34,366 bases of DNA. It comes from DASUBV01 sp035763085. GTDB taxonomy: Bacteria; Actinomycetota; Actinomycetes; Streptosporangiales; Streptosporangiaceae. A program made the position numbers and the translations under genes. The stretch lies in assembly GCA_035763085.1 (NCBI GenBank), contig DASUBV010000366.1:1-34366 (forward strand), read 5' to 3'. Shown piece after piece: positions 15,046-21,395 of the stretch. The stretch's first letter is position 1; the number at the start of each line of letters is the position of its first letter. The notes beneath the pieces were generated by a model. It was not told the origin of the DNA and did no database searches. It worked only from the letters and a program-made list of their open reading frames with translations.

Positions 15046-15408
15046 GTGGCACAGATCGACCCCCCGACCGACGCCATGGTTGGCGACTGGCTGACCATCC
15101 CGGAGGTTGCTGATCGGCTCGGCCTGCCGGCCAGCCGCGTGAAGCAGCATCTGCGGGAGCGAAAGCTGCTGGCGGTCCAGCGACCCGAAGGCAAGTACTC
15201 GGTGCCTGCCGCGTTCCTCGACGGTGATCAGATCGTCCGTGGCCTGCACGGCACCCTGACAGTGCTCTTCGACTGCGGCTTCACCGAGCCGGAGGCACTG
15301 CGCTGGCTGTTCACCATCGATGACTCGCTGCCCGGGACGCCCATCCAGGCGATCACCGAGCATCGCGGCACCGAGGTGAACCGGCGGGCGCAGGCCCTGG
15401 CGTTCTGA
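15046..15408 (+). CDS. Rv2175c-family DNA-binding protein
   Basis: 120 residues from GTG 15046 with GGAAAG nine nt upstream. A winged-helix/MerR-like N-terminal domain is visible: WLTIPEVADRLGLPASRVKQHLRERKLLAVQRPEG (helix-turn-helix at about 17-45). The C-terminal half (DGDQIVRGLHGTLTVLFDCGF ... EALRWLFTIDD) is typical of the Rv2175c C-terminal domain. In M. tuberculosis Rv2175c lies beside pknL and is phosphorylated by PknL on an N-terminal threonine that controls DNA binding; here T8 in the disordered N terminus is the candidate site. The PASTA kinase is 4.4 kb away, with the thiamine unit and flavoprotein gene between. The 289-bp gap upstream (14757-15045) shows no recognised element. Confidence 0.88.
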   Translation: MAQIDPPTDAMVGDWLTIPEVADRLGLPASRVKQHLRERKLLAVQRPEGKYSVPAAFLDGDQIVRGLHGTLTVLFDCGFTEPEALRWLFTIDDSLPGTPIQAITEHRGTEVNRRAQALAF

Positions 15409-15520
15409 CCCGAGCGGCAGCGCGGGCGGTACAGGCGGCGGCGTCGATGCCGCGCGCCTGCACGCCCGGACGAGCCGGGGCGGCCCGCCCGGTGCAGCGC
15501 GCCCGGTGCAGGATGGAGTC

Positions 15521-16171
15521 GTGGCAACCGACGATGTGCGTGCCCGGCTGGCCGGGGCGCGCCTGTACCTGTGCACCGACGCCCGGCAGGCTCAGGGCGA
15601 CCTGGCCCCGTTCCTGGACGCGGTGCTCGGCGCCGGCGTGGACATCGTGCAGCTGCGGCAGAAGGGCCTGGAGGCGGGCGCCGAGCTGCGCCTCCTGGAG
15701 ATATTCCGGCGAGCCTGCGACGCGCACGGCGCGCTGCTGGCCGTCAACGACCGGGCCGACGTCGCCTACGCCGCCGGGTCCGATGTGCTGCACCTGGGCC
15801 AGGATGACCTGGCACCGGACGTCGCACGCAAGATCCTCGGCCCCGGGCCGGTCATCGGGCTGTCCACGCACGCCGAGCCGGAGACCGAGCGCGCCGCGGG
15901 CGAGCCGGGCGCTGATTACTTCTGCACCGGGCCGGTCTGGCCGACGCCGACCAAGCCGGGCCGCGCCGCGCCGGGCCTCGGCCTGGTCCGCTTTGCCGCG
16001 GGCCTGGGCACCAGCAGGCCGTGGTTCGCCATCGGCGGCATCGGCGAGGGGAACCTGAACGAGGTGCTGGCCGCCGGGGCCCGCCGGGTCGTGGTAGTCC
16101 GCGCTATCACCGAGGCGGCCGATCCGGCGGCCGCGACGGCCCGGCTGGCCGACCGCCTGCGCGCTGCCTGA
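15521..16171 (+). CDS. thiE: Thiamine-phosphate synthase
   Basis: Joins hydroxymethylpyrimidine diphosphate and thiazole phosphate to thiamine phosphate. 216 residues with ThiE hallmarks: LYLCTDAR, VDIVQLRQKG, LLAVNDRADVAYAAGSDVLHLGQDDL, IGLSTHAEPE, GADYFCTGPVWPTPTKPG and WFAIGGIGEGNLNEVLAAGARRVVVVRAI. Start GTG 15521 has AGGA seven nt upstream; GTG 15506 would add five residues. It is on the opposite strand from thiO-S-G and no TPP riboswitch is visible in the 112 bp before it, so it is probably regulated separately. Confidence 0.95.
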   Translation: MATDDVRARLAGARLYLCTDARQAQGDLAPFLDAVLGAGVDIVQLRQKGLEAGAELRLLEIFRRACDAHGALLAVNDRADVAYAAGSDVLHLGQDDLAPDVARKILGPGPVIGLSTHAEPETERAAGEPGADYFCTGPVWPTPTKPGRAAPGLGLVRFAAGLGTSRPWFAIGGIGEGNLNEVLAAGARRVVVVRAITEAADPAAATARLADRLRAA

Positions 16172-16300
16172 CTCCCGCGGCAAGCCGCCCGCCGCGCGGG
16201 GCCGGCTGCCTGGCTCCCGCCGCCCGCGGCCTGCCGCCGGCCTGCCGCCCGCCGCGGCCCGCCGCGGCCATCCAGGCCTGGCCGGCCGGGGCGCCGGCAT

Positions 16301-16306
16301 TAGGCT
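16301..16306 (+). promoter_or_regulatory. -10 element of metF (leaderless)
   Basis: TAGGCT six nt before ATG 16313, with no ribosome site between. Same hexamer and nearly the same spacing as at the aro leader peptide. The rest of the 141-bp gap after thiE is GC-rich and featureless; no SAM or B12 riboswitch core is seen. Confidence 0.5.
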
Positions 16307-16312
16307 GGGACG

Positions 16313-17251
16313 ATGGCTTCGCCGGAAGCGGCGCTCACGCCCGTGATCAAGGACCTGCTGGCCGCCGGGCAGCGGTCATGCTCCTTTGAGTTCATGCCGC
16401 CCAAGACCGAGGCGGAGGAGCGCCGGCTGTGGATGTCCATCCGCCAGCTGGAGCCGCTGCAGCCCACGTTCGTGTCGGTGACCTACGGCGCCGGCGGATC
16501 CACCCGGGACCGCACCGTGCGGGTCACCGGCCGGATCGCCGCCGAGACGACCCTGACGCCGGTCGGCCATCTCACCGCGGTCAGCCACTCGGTTGCCGAG
16601 CTGCGGCACGTGATCGGGTCCTATGCCGCGGTCGGCGTCCGCAACGTGCTGGCATTGCGCGGTGACCCGCCCGGCGACCCGGCGGGGGAGTGGCGCGCGC
16701 ATCCCGAGGGCCTGCAGTACGCCGCCGAGCTGGTCCGCCTGGTGCGGGCCTCGGGTGACTTCTGCGTCGGCGTGGCCGCCTTCCCCGAGGGTCACATGCG
16801 GTCGGCCAGCTTCGCGGCGGACGTCGACCACTTCGTGGCCAAGTGCCGGGCCGGCGCCGACTTCGCCATCACGCAGATGTTCTTCTACGTGGAGGACTAC
16901 CTGCGCATGCGCGACGAGGTGGCCAGGCGCGGCTGCGACGTGCCGATCATCGCCGGCATCATGCCGATCATCAGCGTCCCGATGATCGAGCGGGCCGTGC
17001 TGCTGTCGGGCGCGAAGTTCCCGGCCGGGCTGGCCGCCGAGCTGCGCGAGCACGCCGACGACAAGCCCGCAGTCCGCAAGATCGGGGTGGAGTACGCGGC
17101 GCGGATGTGCGAGCGGCTGCTCGCCGAGGGCGTGCCGGGCCTGCATTTCTACACGCTGAACGGGTCGCGGGCGACCAGGGAGATTTATCAGCTGCTCGGC
17201 CTGGGCGCCGGCGCACCGCGCAGGGGCAGCACCGCGCCCATCACCGCGTAG
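16313..17251 (+). CDS. metF: Methylenetetrahydrofolate reductase
   Basis: Reduces 5,10-methylene-THF to 5-methyl-THF for methionine synthesis. 312 residues, TIM-barrel flavoprotein: CSFEFMPPKT, the catalytic glutamate region; FVSVTYGAGGSTRDRT; TPVGHLTAVSHS; NVLALRGDPPGD; GVAAFPEGH; DFAITQMFFYVEDYL; PIIAGIMPIISV; GVPGLHFYTLNGSRATREIYQ. ATG 16313 is probably a leaderless start. Its last 64 bp overlap the 3' end of the convergent GNAT gene. metK, a later step of the same methyl cycle, is at the far end of the window. Confidence 0.96.
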   Translation: MASPEAALTPVIKDLLAAGQRSCSFEFMPPKTEAEERRLWMSIRQLEPLQPTFVSVTYGAGGSTRDRTVRVTGRIAAETTLTPVGHLTAVSHSVAELRHVIGSYAAVGVRNVLALRGDPPGDPAGEWRAHPEGLQYAAELVRLVRASGDFCVGVAAFPEGHMRSASFAADVDHFVAKCRAGADFAITQMFFYVEDYLRMRDEVARRGCDVPIIAGIMPIISVPMIERAVLLSGAKFPAGLAAELREHADDKPAVRKIGVEYAARMCERLLAEGVPGLHFYTLNGSRATREIYQLLGLGAGAPRRGSTAPITA

Positions 17252-17796
17252 GGCGGGCCGCCGCCGGGGAAGCTGAATCCCGTCAGCAGGTCGGTGAAGC
17301 CGAGGCTGCGGTACAGCGAGCGGGCGGGCGAGTTGCTGTCCTGAGTGGACAAGACAGCCGTGCGCTCGGGGCGCGCCGCGGCCAGGGTATGCATCAGCCG
17401 CCGCCCGGTGCCCTGATGCTGATGCTCGGGGCGGACATGCACCTCGGCGATCTCCATCGAGTCCGCCAGCCACCGGGTGGCGGTTGCGGTTCCCGAGGCC
17501 GCGGTGATGGCCGTGCTCACCACGTCGTGCCACCACTGGCCGCTCGTGCCGCGGAAGCCGTAGGCGAAGGCCAGCACCTGGTCCTGCGGCAGGGCGCCGG
17601 CGACGGGCGCGCCGGGCGGCACGGCCGCGATGGCCCGGAAGCCGGGGTACCCGGCGTGCCGTTCCATGATCGACAGCCGTCCGCCCAGCTGGGTGCGGTC
17701 GGGCTGCATAGCGGCGGTGTAGACGGCGAGCAGGCTCTCCAGGCTGGCCAGGAAGTCAGGCCGGCTGAGCTCGCGCAGTTCGGCGGTGCCGGGCAC
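17188..17796 (-). CDS. GNAT-family N-acetyltransferase
   Basis: 202 residues from GTG 17796. The acetyl-CoA site is visible as MEIAEVHVRPEHQHQGTGRRLM (beta4 then the Q/R-x-x-G-x-G loop), followed by LSTQDSNSPARSLYRSLGFTDL, the usual last helix-strand of GNAT proteins. Substrate unknown. The start was chosen because TACGCT lies seven nt before this GTG, predicting a leaderless mRNA; an in-frame extension upstream has no family similarity. The C-terminal part (FPGGGPPYAVMGAVLPL) is coded by DNA that overlaps the end of metF on the other strand. Confidence 0.85.
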   Translation of the reverse strand: MPGTAELRELSRPDFLASLESLLAVYTAAMQPDRTQLGGRLSIMERHAGYPGFRAIAAVPPGAPVAGALPQDQVLAFAYGFRGTSGQWWHDVVSTAITAASGTATATRWLADSMEIAEVHVRPEHQHQGTGRRLMHTLAAARPERTAVLSTQDSNSPARSLYRSLGFTDLLTGFSFPGGGPPYAVMGAVLPLRGAPAPRPSS

Positions 17797-17803
17797 GGGC
17801 GCC

Positions 17804-17809
17804 AGCGTA
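17804..17809 (-). promoter_or_regulatory. -10 element of the GNAT gene (leaderless)
   Basis: TACGCT at 17809-17804 on the minus strand, seven nt before GTG 17796. No good -35 is seen. Confidence 0.45.
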
Positions 17810-17901
17810 GTGGCCGCCGGGCCGGCGTGCCGCCCCCGGACGGGATTGTCGGACCCCGTGGCTATCTTCGAACGCAGATTGCAAGAGCATGGACAGCGGA
17901 C

Positions 17902-17915
17902 CGAATTTATGTTCG
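17902..17915. promoter_or_regulatory. Candidate LexA (SOS) box
   Basis: CGAATTTATGTTCG matches the actinobacterial/Gram-positive LexA operator CGAAC-N4-GTTCG at nine of ten fixed positions. A second TTCGAAC half-like sequence lies at 17867-17873, in opposite orientation to GTTCGAA at 17911-17917. The site is in an AT-richer patch of the 231-bp divergent gap between the GNAT and HEPN genes. A possible promoter TGGACA-N17-TCGAAT (about 17890-17918) overlaps it and points to the HEPN gene. Confidence 0.5.
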
Positions 17916-18027
17916 AATAAGTGTGCGGTGCTCGGCAGCCCAGCCCCCCAGGGCTGCCGGGCACCGGTCGGGCCGGGTGCGTGAGCGCCTGGCCGGTGAC
18001 CGGGCCGCCACGAGGAGGAGGACACAG

Positions 18028-18480
18028 ATGAGCGCGATCGTGCAGGCCCGGCCGGATCGGCCGCGGGCCAGAGTCGCGCCGTCCGCGCTGGCGCTGATGG
18101 CATCCGCGCGGCACGGTCTCGCGGCGGCGGAGGGCGAGACCTCGGCCGGGGCCCGGTACGTGGCCGCCCACCTTGCGGCCCTGCGCGCCGCCGCCGCCGT
18201 GGTGGCCGCCCGGGCCGAGCCGGGCAGCACGGGGCGCCGCCGCAGGCCGCAGAGCGTCTGGGAACTCCTGCCGCGGGTCGAGCCCGCGCTGTGCGAGTGG
18301 GCGGCATTCTTCGCGGCCGGCGCGGGCAAGCGTGCCGCCGCCGAGGCGGGCCTGTCGCGCGCGGTCACCCCGGCCGAGGCGGATGACCTGCTCCGGGACG
18401 CCGGGATCTTCGTCGGGCTGGCCGAGAGCGCGCTCGGGATCCCAGCGCAGGACGCCCTGCCGCTGCGCCCGGCGGGCTAA
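18028..18480 (+). CDS. SAV_6107-family HEPN-domain protein
   Basis: 150 residues from ATG 18028, with a strong GAGGAGGAGGA ribosome site. An all-alpha protein: APSALALMASARHGLAAAEG, SAGARYVAAHLAALRAAAAVVAARA, SVWELLPRVEPALCEWAAFFAAGA and DDLLRDAGIFVGLAESAL. This is the pattern of the actinobacterial SAV_6107 family, assigned to the HEPN superfamily. The RNase motif R-x4-6-H of many HEPN toxins is not evident, so an RNase activity should not be assumed. A short basic run (GRRRRP) lies in the middle. Probably a single-gene unit; a possible LexA box lies 110 bp upstream. Confidence 0.75.
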   Translation: MSAIVQARPDRPRARVAPSALALMASARHGLAAAEGETSAGARYVAAHLAALRAAAAVVAARAEPGSTGRRRRPQSVWELLPRVEPALCEWAAFFAAGAGKRAAAEAGLSRAVTPAEADDLLRDAGIFVGLAESALGIPAQDALPLRPAG

Positions 18481-18555
18481 GCGCCGCGGCCGGCGAGCGC
18501 AGTCAGGACTGCGCACAGGCTGGGCGCCCTGACCTGAGCCGGCACACTGACAGGC

Positions 18556-18587
18556 GGAGAGCCCGGACCAAGCGGCCCGGGCTCTCC
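18556..18587. terminator. Bidirectional hairpin between HEPN gene and bldD
   Basis: GGAGAGCCCGG (18556-18566) and CCGGGCTCTCC (18577-18587) form a perfect 11-bp stem with a ten-nt loop between two convergent genes. No U-run on either strand, as often in high-GC actinobacteria. Confidence 0.7.
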
Positions 18588-18597
18588 CAGCTCGTGC

Positions 18598-19092
18598 TCA
18601 GAAGGAGTCGATGGCGCCGCGCGCGTCGGCGTCAAGGATGCCCCAGTTGATCAGTTCCTCGGTGAGGTCGGCCGGGCTCCGGTCGTAGATCACCGCAAGC
18701 GAGCGCAGGTCCTCCTGGCGGATGGACAGCACGCGGCCGTTATAGTCGCCGCGCTGGCTCTGGATCGTCGCAACGTAACGAGCCAGCGGCCCGGCCTTCT
18801 CCTTGGGGAGCTGGGCCATCCGCTCCAGGTCAATGACCAGCTTCGGCGCGGGTGCCAGCAGCGTGGGCAGCACGTCGCCGGGCAGCAGTTCGGACACTGG
18901 CACTCCGTAGAACTCGGCAAGCTCGGCAAGCTTCTGCACGGTGACTGAGCGGTCACCGCGCTCGTAGGAGCCAACGACGACGGCCTTCCAGCGGCCGCGT
19001 GACTTCTCTTCAACGCCATGCAGCGAGAGGCCCTGCTGCGTGCGAATGGCGCGCAGCCTCGCGCCGAGAGTCTTGGCGTAATCAGATGGCAT
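18598..19092 (-). CDS. bldD: Developmental regulator BldD
   Basis: Master repressor of sporulation genes in actinomycetes, dimerised by tetrameric cyclic-di-GMP. 164 residues: XRE-type helix-turn-helix domain (about 8-75, YAKTLGARLRAIRTQQGLSLHGVEEKS, then VVGSYERGDRSVTVQKLAELAEFYGVPVSELLP) and a C-terminal ligand domain. The c-di-GMP signature RGD-x8-RQED is intact at R114-D116 and R125-D128, the same numbering as described for Streptomyces BldD. GGGGG lies nine nt before ATG 19092. Its promoter is overlapped by a BldD-box, so autorepression is likely. Its presence predicts a mycelial or sporulating lifestyle. Divergent from the pyrimidine operon. Confidence 0.96.
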   Translation of the reverse strand: MPSDYAKTLGARLRAIRTQQGLSLHGVEEKSRGRWKAVVVGSYERGDRSVTVQKLAELAEFYGVPVSELLPGDVLPTLLAPAPKLVIDLERMAQLPKEKAGPLARYVATIQSQRGDYNGRVLSIRQEDLRSLAVIYDRSPADLTEELINWGILDADARGAIDSF

Positions 19093-19129
19093 GGTGCTCG
19101 GCCCCCTGGCCTGATGTCTGCTGTTGGTG

Positions 19130-19144
19130 GTTACGCTCAGTGAC
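19130..19144 (-). promoter_or_regulatory. BldD operator (autoregulatory)
   Basis: GTTACGCTCAGTGAC on the plus strand fits the published BldD consensus nTnACnC(A/T)GnGTnAn at all fixed positions but one (central C for G). It overlaps two bases of the bldD -10 and covers the predicted transcription start near 19136. Confidence 0.7.
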
Positions 19145-19171
19145 GGTAAGCCGCCGCGCGCAGTAGGTCAA
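19143..19171 (-). promoter_or_regulatory. bldD promoter
   Basis: Minus strand: TTGACC (19171-19166), exactly 17 nt, TACCGT (19148-19143). Predicted start near 19136, giving about a 44-nt leader with the ribosome site before ATG 19092. This is the best sigma-70-like promoter in the window. Confidence 0.75.
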
Positions 19172-19589
19172 GCCGAACGCCAAAAAGCGGATGAACTAAC
19201 GCGCGTCGGCGCATCCTAGCGCGATCGGTGCGACCCGCCGCGCGGCGGCCGGGATGCCCTGCACGGCCGGCGTTTCCGGGCTGTGACGACGGGATGAGCG
19301 AGTCAGGGCAGACCTCCGTATTCCCGGACAAAACCAGCCGCCATGTGACAGAGATCACTTCCTGTTACGCCGTGTGCATCATGGTGAAGATGAGCTGATA
19401 AGCGCGCCAGCCGGCCGCCCCAGACCGGTGCGGCGGGTGCCCGGGCCGGCATGGCCGGGGGTCGTGCTGCCGCCGGACCGCCCGATAGGCGGCACAAGTC
19501 ACGTCTGCGCGGGATGACGCGGGATGCGGGCAGCTGACCCGGGCTGCGGGCGATGGCGTGCCGCGCGGCGTCCGGCCAGCTCTGCCTGG
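19172..19589. other. Rest of the gene-free region between bldD and the pyr promoter
   Basis: About 420 bp without a convincing gene. It holds one CRP-like palindrome (separate entry) at 19344 and a weak -10 (TACGCC, 19366-19371) 17 nt downstream of its left half. A five-codon frame at 19381 (MVKMS) follows at promoter-proximal distance. Longer frames on the minus strand (for example 19303-19497 and 19365-19760) lack ribosome sites and family features. Confidence 0.5.
19344..19359. promoter_or_regulatory. CRP-like palindrome
   Basis: TGTGACAGAGATCACT matches TGTGA-N6-TCACA at nine of ten positions. This is the binding pattern of CRP/FNR-type regulators including mycobacterial Crp. It lies about 250 bp before bldD and 310 bp before pyrR, so the controlled transcript is unclear. 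Confidence 0.5.
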
Positions 19590-19595
19590 TACGGT
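19590..19595 (+). promoter_or_regulatory. -10 element of the pyrimidine operon
   Basis: TACGGT, placing the transcription start near 19602, ten nt before the PyrR-binding stem. The -35 region is not recognisable. Confidence 0.45.
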
Positions 19596-19611
19596 GAATG
19601 CGGCCAGACGT

Positions 19612-19646
19612 CCTTTAAGGCCCGTCCAGAGAGGCGGGAAAGGGGG
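19612..19646 (+). promoter_or_regulatory. PyrR-binding RNA in the pyr leader
   Basis: CCTTTAAGGCCCG (19612-19624) and CGGGAAAGG (19635-19643) can form the two-part stem CCTTT/AAAGG and CCCG/CGGG. The top carries CCAGAGAGGC, matching the conserved PyrR anti-antiterminator loop (UCCnGnGAGGYU). The 3' strand runs into AAAGGGGG (19639-19646), the ribosome site of pyrR ten nt before its ATG. PyrR bound with UMP would therefore block pyrR translation, as proposed for mycobacteria, with no terminator visible. Confidence 0.85.
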
Positions 19647-19656
19647 TCCGTAAACA

Positions 19657-20475
19657 ATGCATGCTATCGATGGGGCCGCCGGCGGAGCTCCGCCCGGCGG
19701 TGCCGACCCCGCCGCGGCCTTCCCCGGCGGCAGCGCGTCACCCGGCAGTACCGGCGACAATGCGGCCGGCGAGCCTGCTCCCGGCGGCAGCGCAGCAGCT
19801 CACGCCGCACCCGGCAGTGCCGCGCGCGCCGGCAGCGGGGCGGCCCGGCCCCTTCCCGACGGGGCCAAGACGGTCCTGGGCGCCACTGAGATCCGGCGCG
19901 CCCTGACCCGGATCGCGCACGAGATCCTGGAGCGCACCGACGGCGCGGCCGACGTGGTGCTGCTGGGCATCCCGACCCGGGGCGTGACCCTGGCGCGCCG
20001 GCTGGCCGAGCGGCTCGCGCAGGTCGAGGAGCGCGCGACGCCGGCCGGGTCGCTGGACATCACCATGTACCGCGACGACCTCCGGCTGCGCCCGGCCCGC
20101 ACGCTCGGCCACACCGATGTCCCGGCCTCGGGGATCGACGGCCGCGTCGTCGTGCTGGTCGATGACGTCCTGTACTCCGGCCGGACCGTGCGCGCGGCCC
20201 TGGACGCGCTGAACGACCTGGGCCGGCCGCGCGCGGTCCAGCTGGCCGTGCTGGTCGACCGGGGCCATCGCGAGCTGCCGATCCGCCCGGACTACGTGGG
20301 CAAGAACCTGCCGACCTCGCAGCGCGAGGTGGTGAAGGTGCTGCTGGAGGAGGTCGACGGGCAGGACGCCGTGCTGCTGGGCGACGGCGAGCCAGCCGGC
20401 GGCAGCTCCGCCGACACCGGGCCCGGCAGCAGTCCCGGCGACACCGGGCCCGGCCACGGCAGGCCCGGCGCATGA
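19657..20475 (+). CDS. pyrR: PyrR, pyrimidine operon regulator / uracil phosphoribosyltransferase
   Basis: 272 residues, about 80 longer than usual. The family region runs from about residue 69 (KTVLGATEIRRALTRIAHEILE) to 245: VVLLGIPTRGVTLARRLAERL, DITMYRDDL, the PRPP loop VVLVDDVLYSGRTVRAALDAL, LAVLVDRGHRELPIRPDYVGKNLPT. Residues 1-65 are a Gly/Ala/Pro/Ser-rich extension, and the C terminus has a Gly/Pro/Asp-rich tail with a DTGPG repeat; both are probably disordered. AGGGGG stands ten nt before ATG 19657. GTG or ATG starts nearer the core are lacking, supporting this start. Overlaps pyrB by ATGA. Confidence 0.93.
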   Translation: MHAIDGAAGGAPPGGADPAAAFPGGSASPGSTGDNAAGEPAPGGSAAAHAAPGSAARAGSGAARPLPDGAKTVLGATEIRRALTRIAHEILERTDGAADVVLLGIPTRGVTLARRLAERLAQVEERATPAGSLDITMYRDDLRLRPARTLGHTDVPASGIDGRVVVLVDDVLYSGRTVRAALDALNDLGRPRAVQLAVLVDRGHRELPIRPDYVGKNLPTSQREVVKVLLEEVDGQDAVLLGDGEPAGGSSADTGPGSSPGDTGPGHGRPGA

Positions 20476-21395
20476 ACCGGCACCTCATCTCCGCGGCGGA
20501 CCTGAGCCGCGACGACGCGCTGCGCATCCTCGACACGGCCGAGGAACTGGCCCAGGTATCCGGCCGGGCGGTGCCCAAGCTGCCGACACTGCGCGGCCGC
20601 ACGGTGGTCAACCTGTTCTACGAGGACTCGACCCGCACCCGGATCTCGTTTGAGGCGGCGGCCAAGCGGCTGTCCGCTGACGTCATCAACTTCTCCGCCA
20701 AGGGCTCCAGCGTGGCCAAGGGGGAGAGCCTCAAGGACACCGCGCTGACGCTGGAGGCCATGGGCGCGGACGCGGTCGTCATCCGGCACAGCGCCTCCGG
20801 CGCGCCGCACCGGCTGGCGGGCTGGGTGGCCGGCAGCGTGGTGAACGCCGGCGACGGCCAGCACGAGCACCCGACCCAGGCCCTGCTGGACGCCTTCACC
20901 ATGCGGCGCCGGCTGGGCCGGCTGGACGGCCTGCGGGTGGCCATCGTCGGCGACATCCTGCACAGCCGGGTGGCCCGGTCCAACGTCTGGCTGCTGCACA
21001 CCCTGGGCGCCGGGGTCACCCTGGTGGCCCCGCCCACCCTGCTGCCGGTCGCGGTCACCAGCTGGCCGTGCGAGGTCGGCTACGACCTGGACGCGGCGCT
21101 GCCCAAGGCGGACGTGGTGATGATGCTGCGCGTGCAGCAGGAGCGGATGAATGCCGCCTACTTCCCGACCGTCCGGGAGTACAGCCGCCGCTACGGCCTG
21201 GACTCGGCGCGGATGGCGCTGCTGCCCGAGCATGCCATCGTCATGCACCCGGGCCCGATGAACCGCGGCGTGGAGATCGCTGCCGACGTGGCGGACTCGG
21301 TCCGGTCCACGATCGTCGAGCAGGTAGGCAACGGAGTCAGCGTGCGGATGGCGGTCTTGTACCTGCTGCTGGGCGGATCGGAGGCACAGCGGTGA
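20472..21395 (+). CDS. pyrB: Aspartate carbamoyltransferase catalytic chain
   Basis: Makes carbamoyl-aspartate. 307 residues: carbamoyl-phosphate loop FYEDSTRTRISFE, AKGSSVAKGESLKDT, the active-site NAGDGQHEHPTQALLDAFT, GDILHSRVARSN, MMLRVQQERM and the aspartate-domain HPGPMNRGVEI. No pyrI regulatory chain gene is nearby, consistent with class B/C enzymes that may associate with dihydroorotase. The ATG overlaps the pyrR stop (ATGA) and the stop overlaps the pyrC GTG. Confidence 0.97.
   Translation: MNRHLISAADLSRDDALRILDTAEELAQVSGRAVPKLPTLRGRTVVNLFYEDSTRTRISFEAAAKRLSADVINFSAKGSSVAKGESLKDTALTLEAMGADAVVIRHSASGAPHRLAGWVAGSVVNAGDGQHEHPTQALLDAFTMRRRLGRLDGLRVAIVGDILHSRVARSNVWLLHTLGAGVTLVAPPTLLPVAVTSWPCEVGYDLDAALPKADVVMMLRVQQERMNAAYFPTVREYSRRYGLDSARMALLPEHAIVMHPGPMNRGVEIAADVADSVRSTIVEQVGNGVSVRMAVLYLLLGGSEAQR

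Noticed and set aside
15409..15520. A second TPP riboswitch before thiE
   Set aside because: No CTGAGA or ACCTGATC core is present.
16172..16312. SAM or cobalamin riboswitch before metF
   Set aside because: No conserved core of either is visible; the -10 sits six nt before ATG.
17797..18516. N-terminal extension of the GNAT protein
   Set aside because: It lies opposite the HEPN gene, is Arg/Pro-rich without family features, and a leaderless start at 17796 is well placed.
19303..19760. Minus-strand frames between bldD and pyrR
   Set aside because: No ribosome sites, no family features, and they overlap the PyrR-binding leader and pyrR start.
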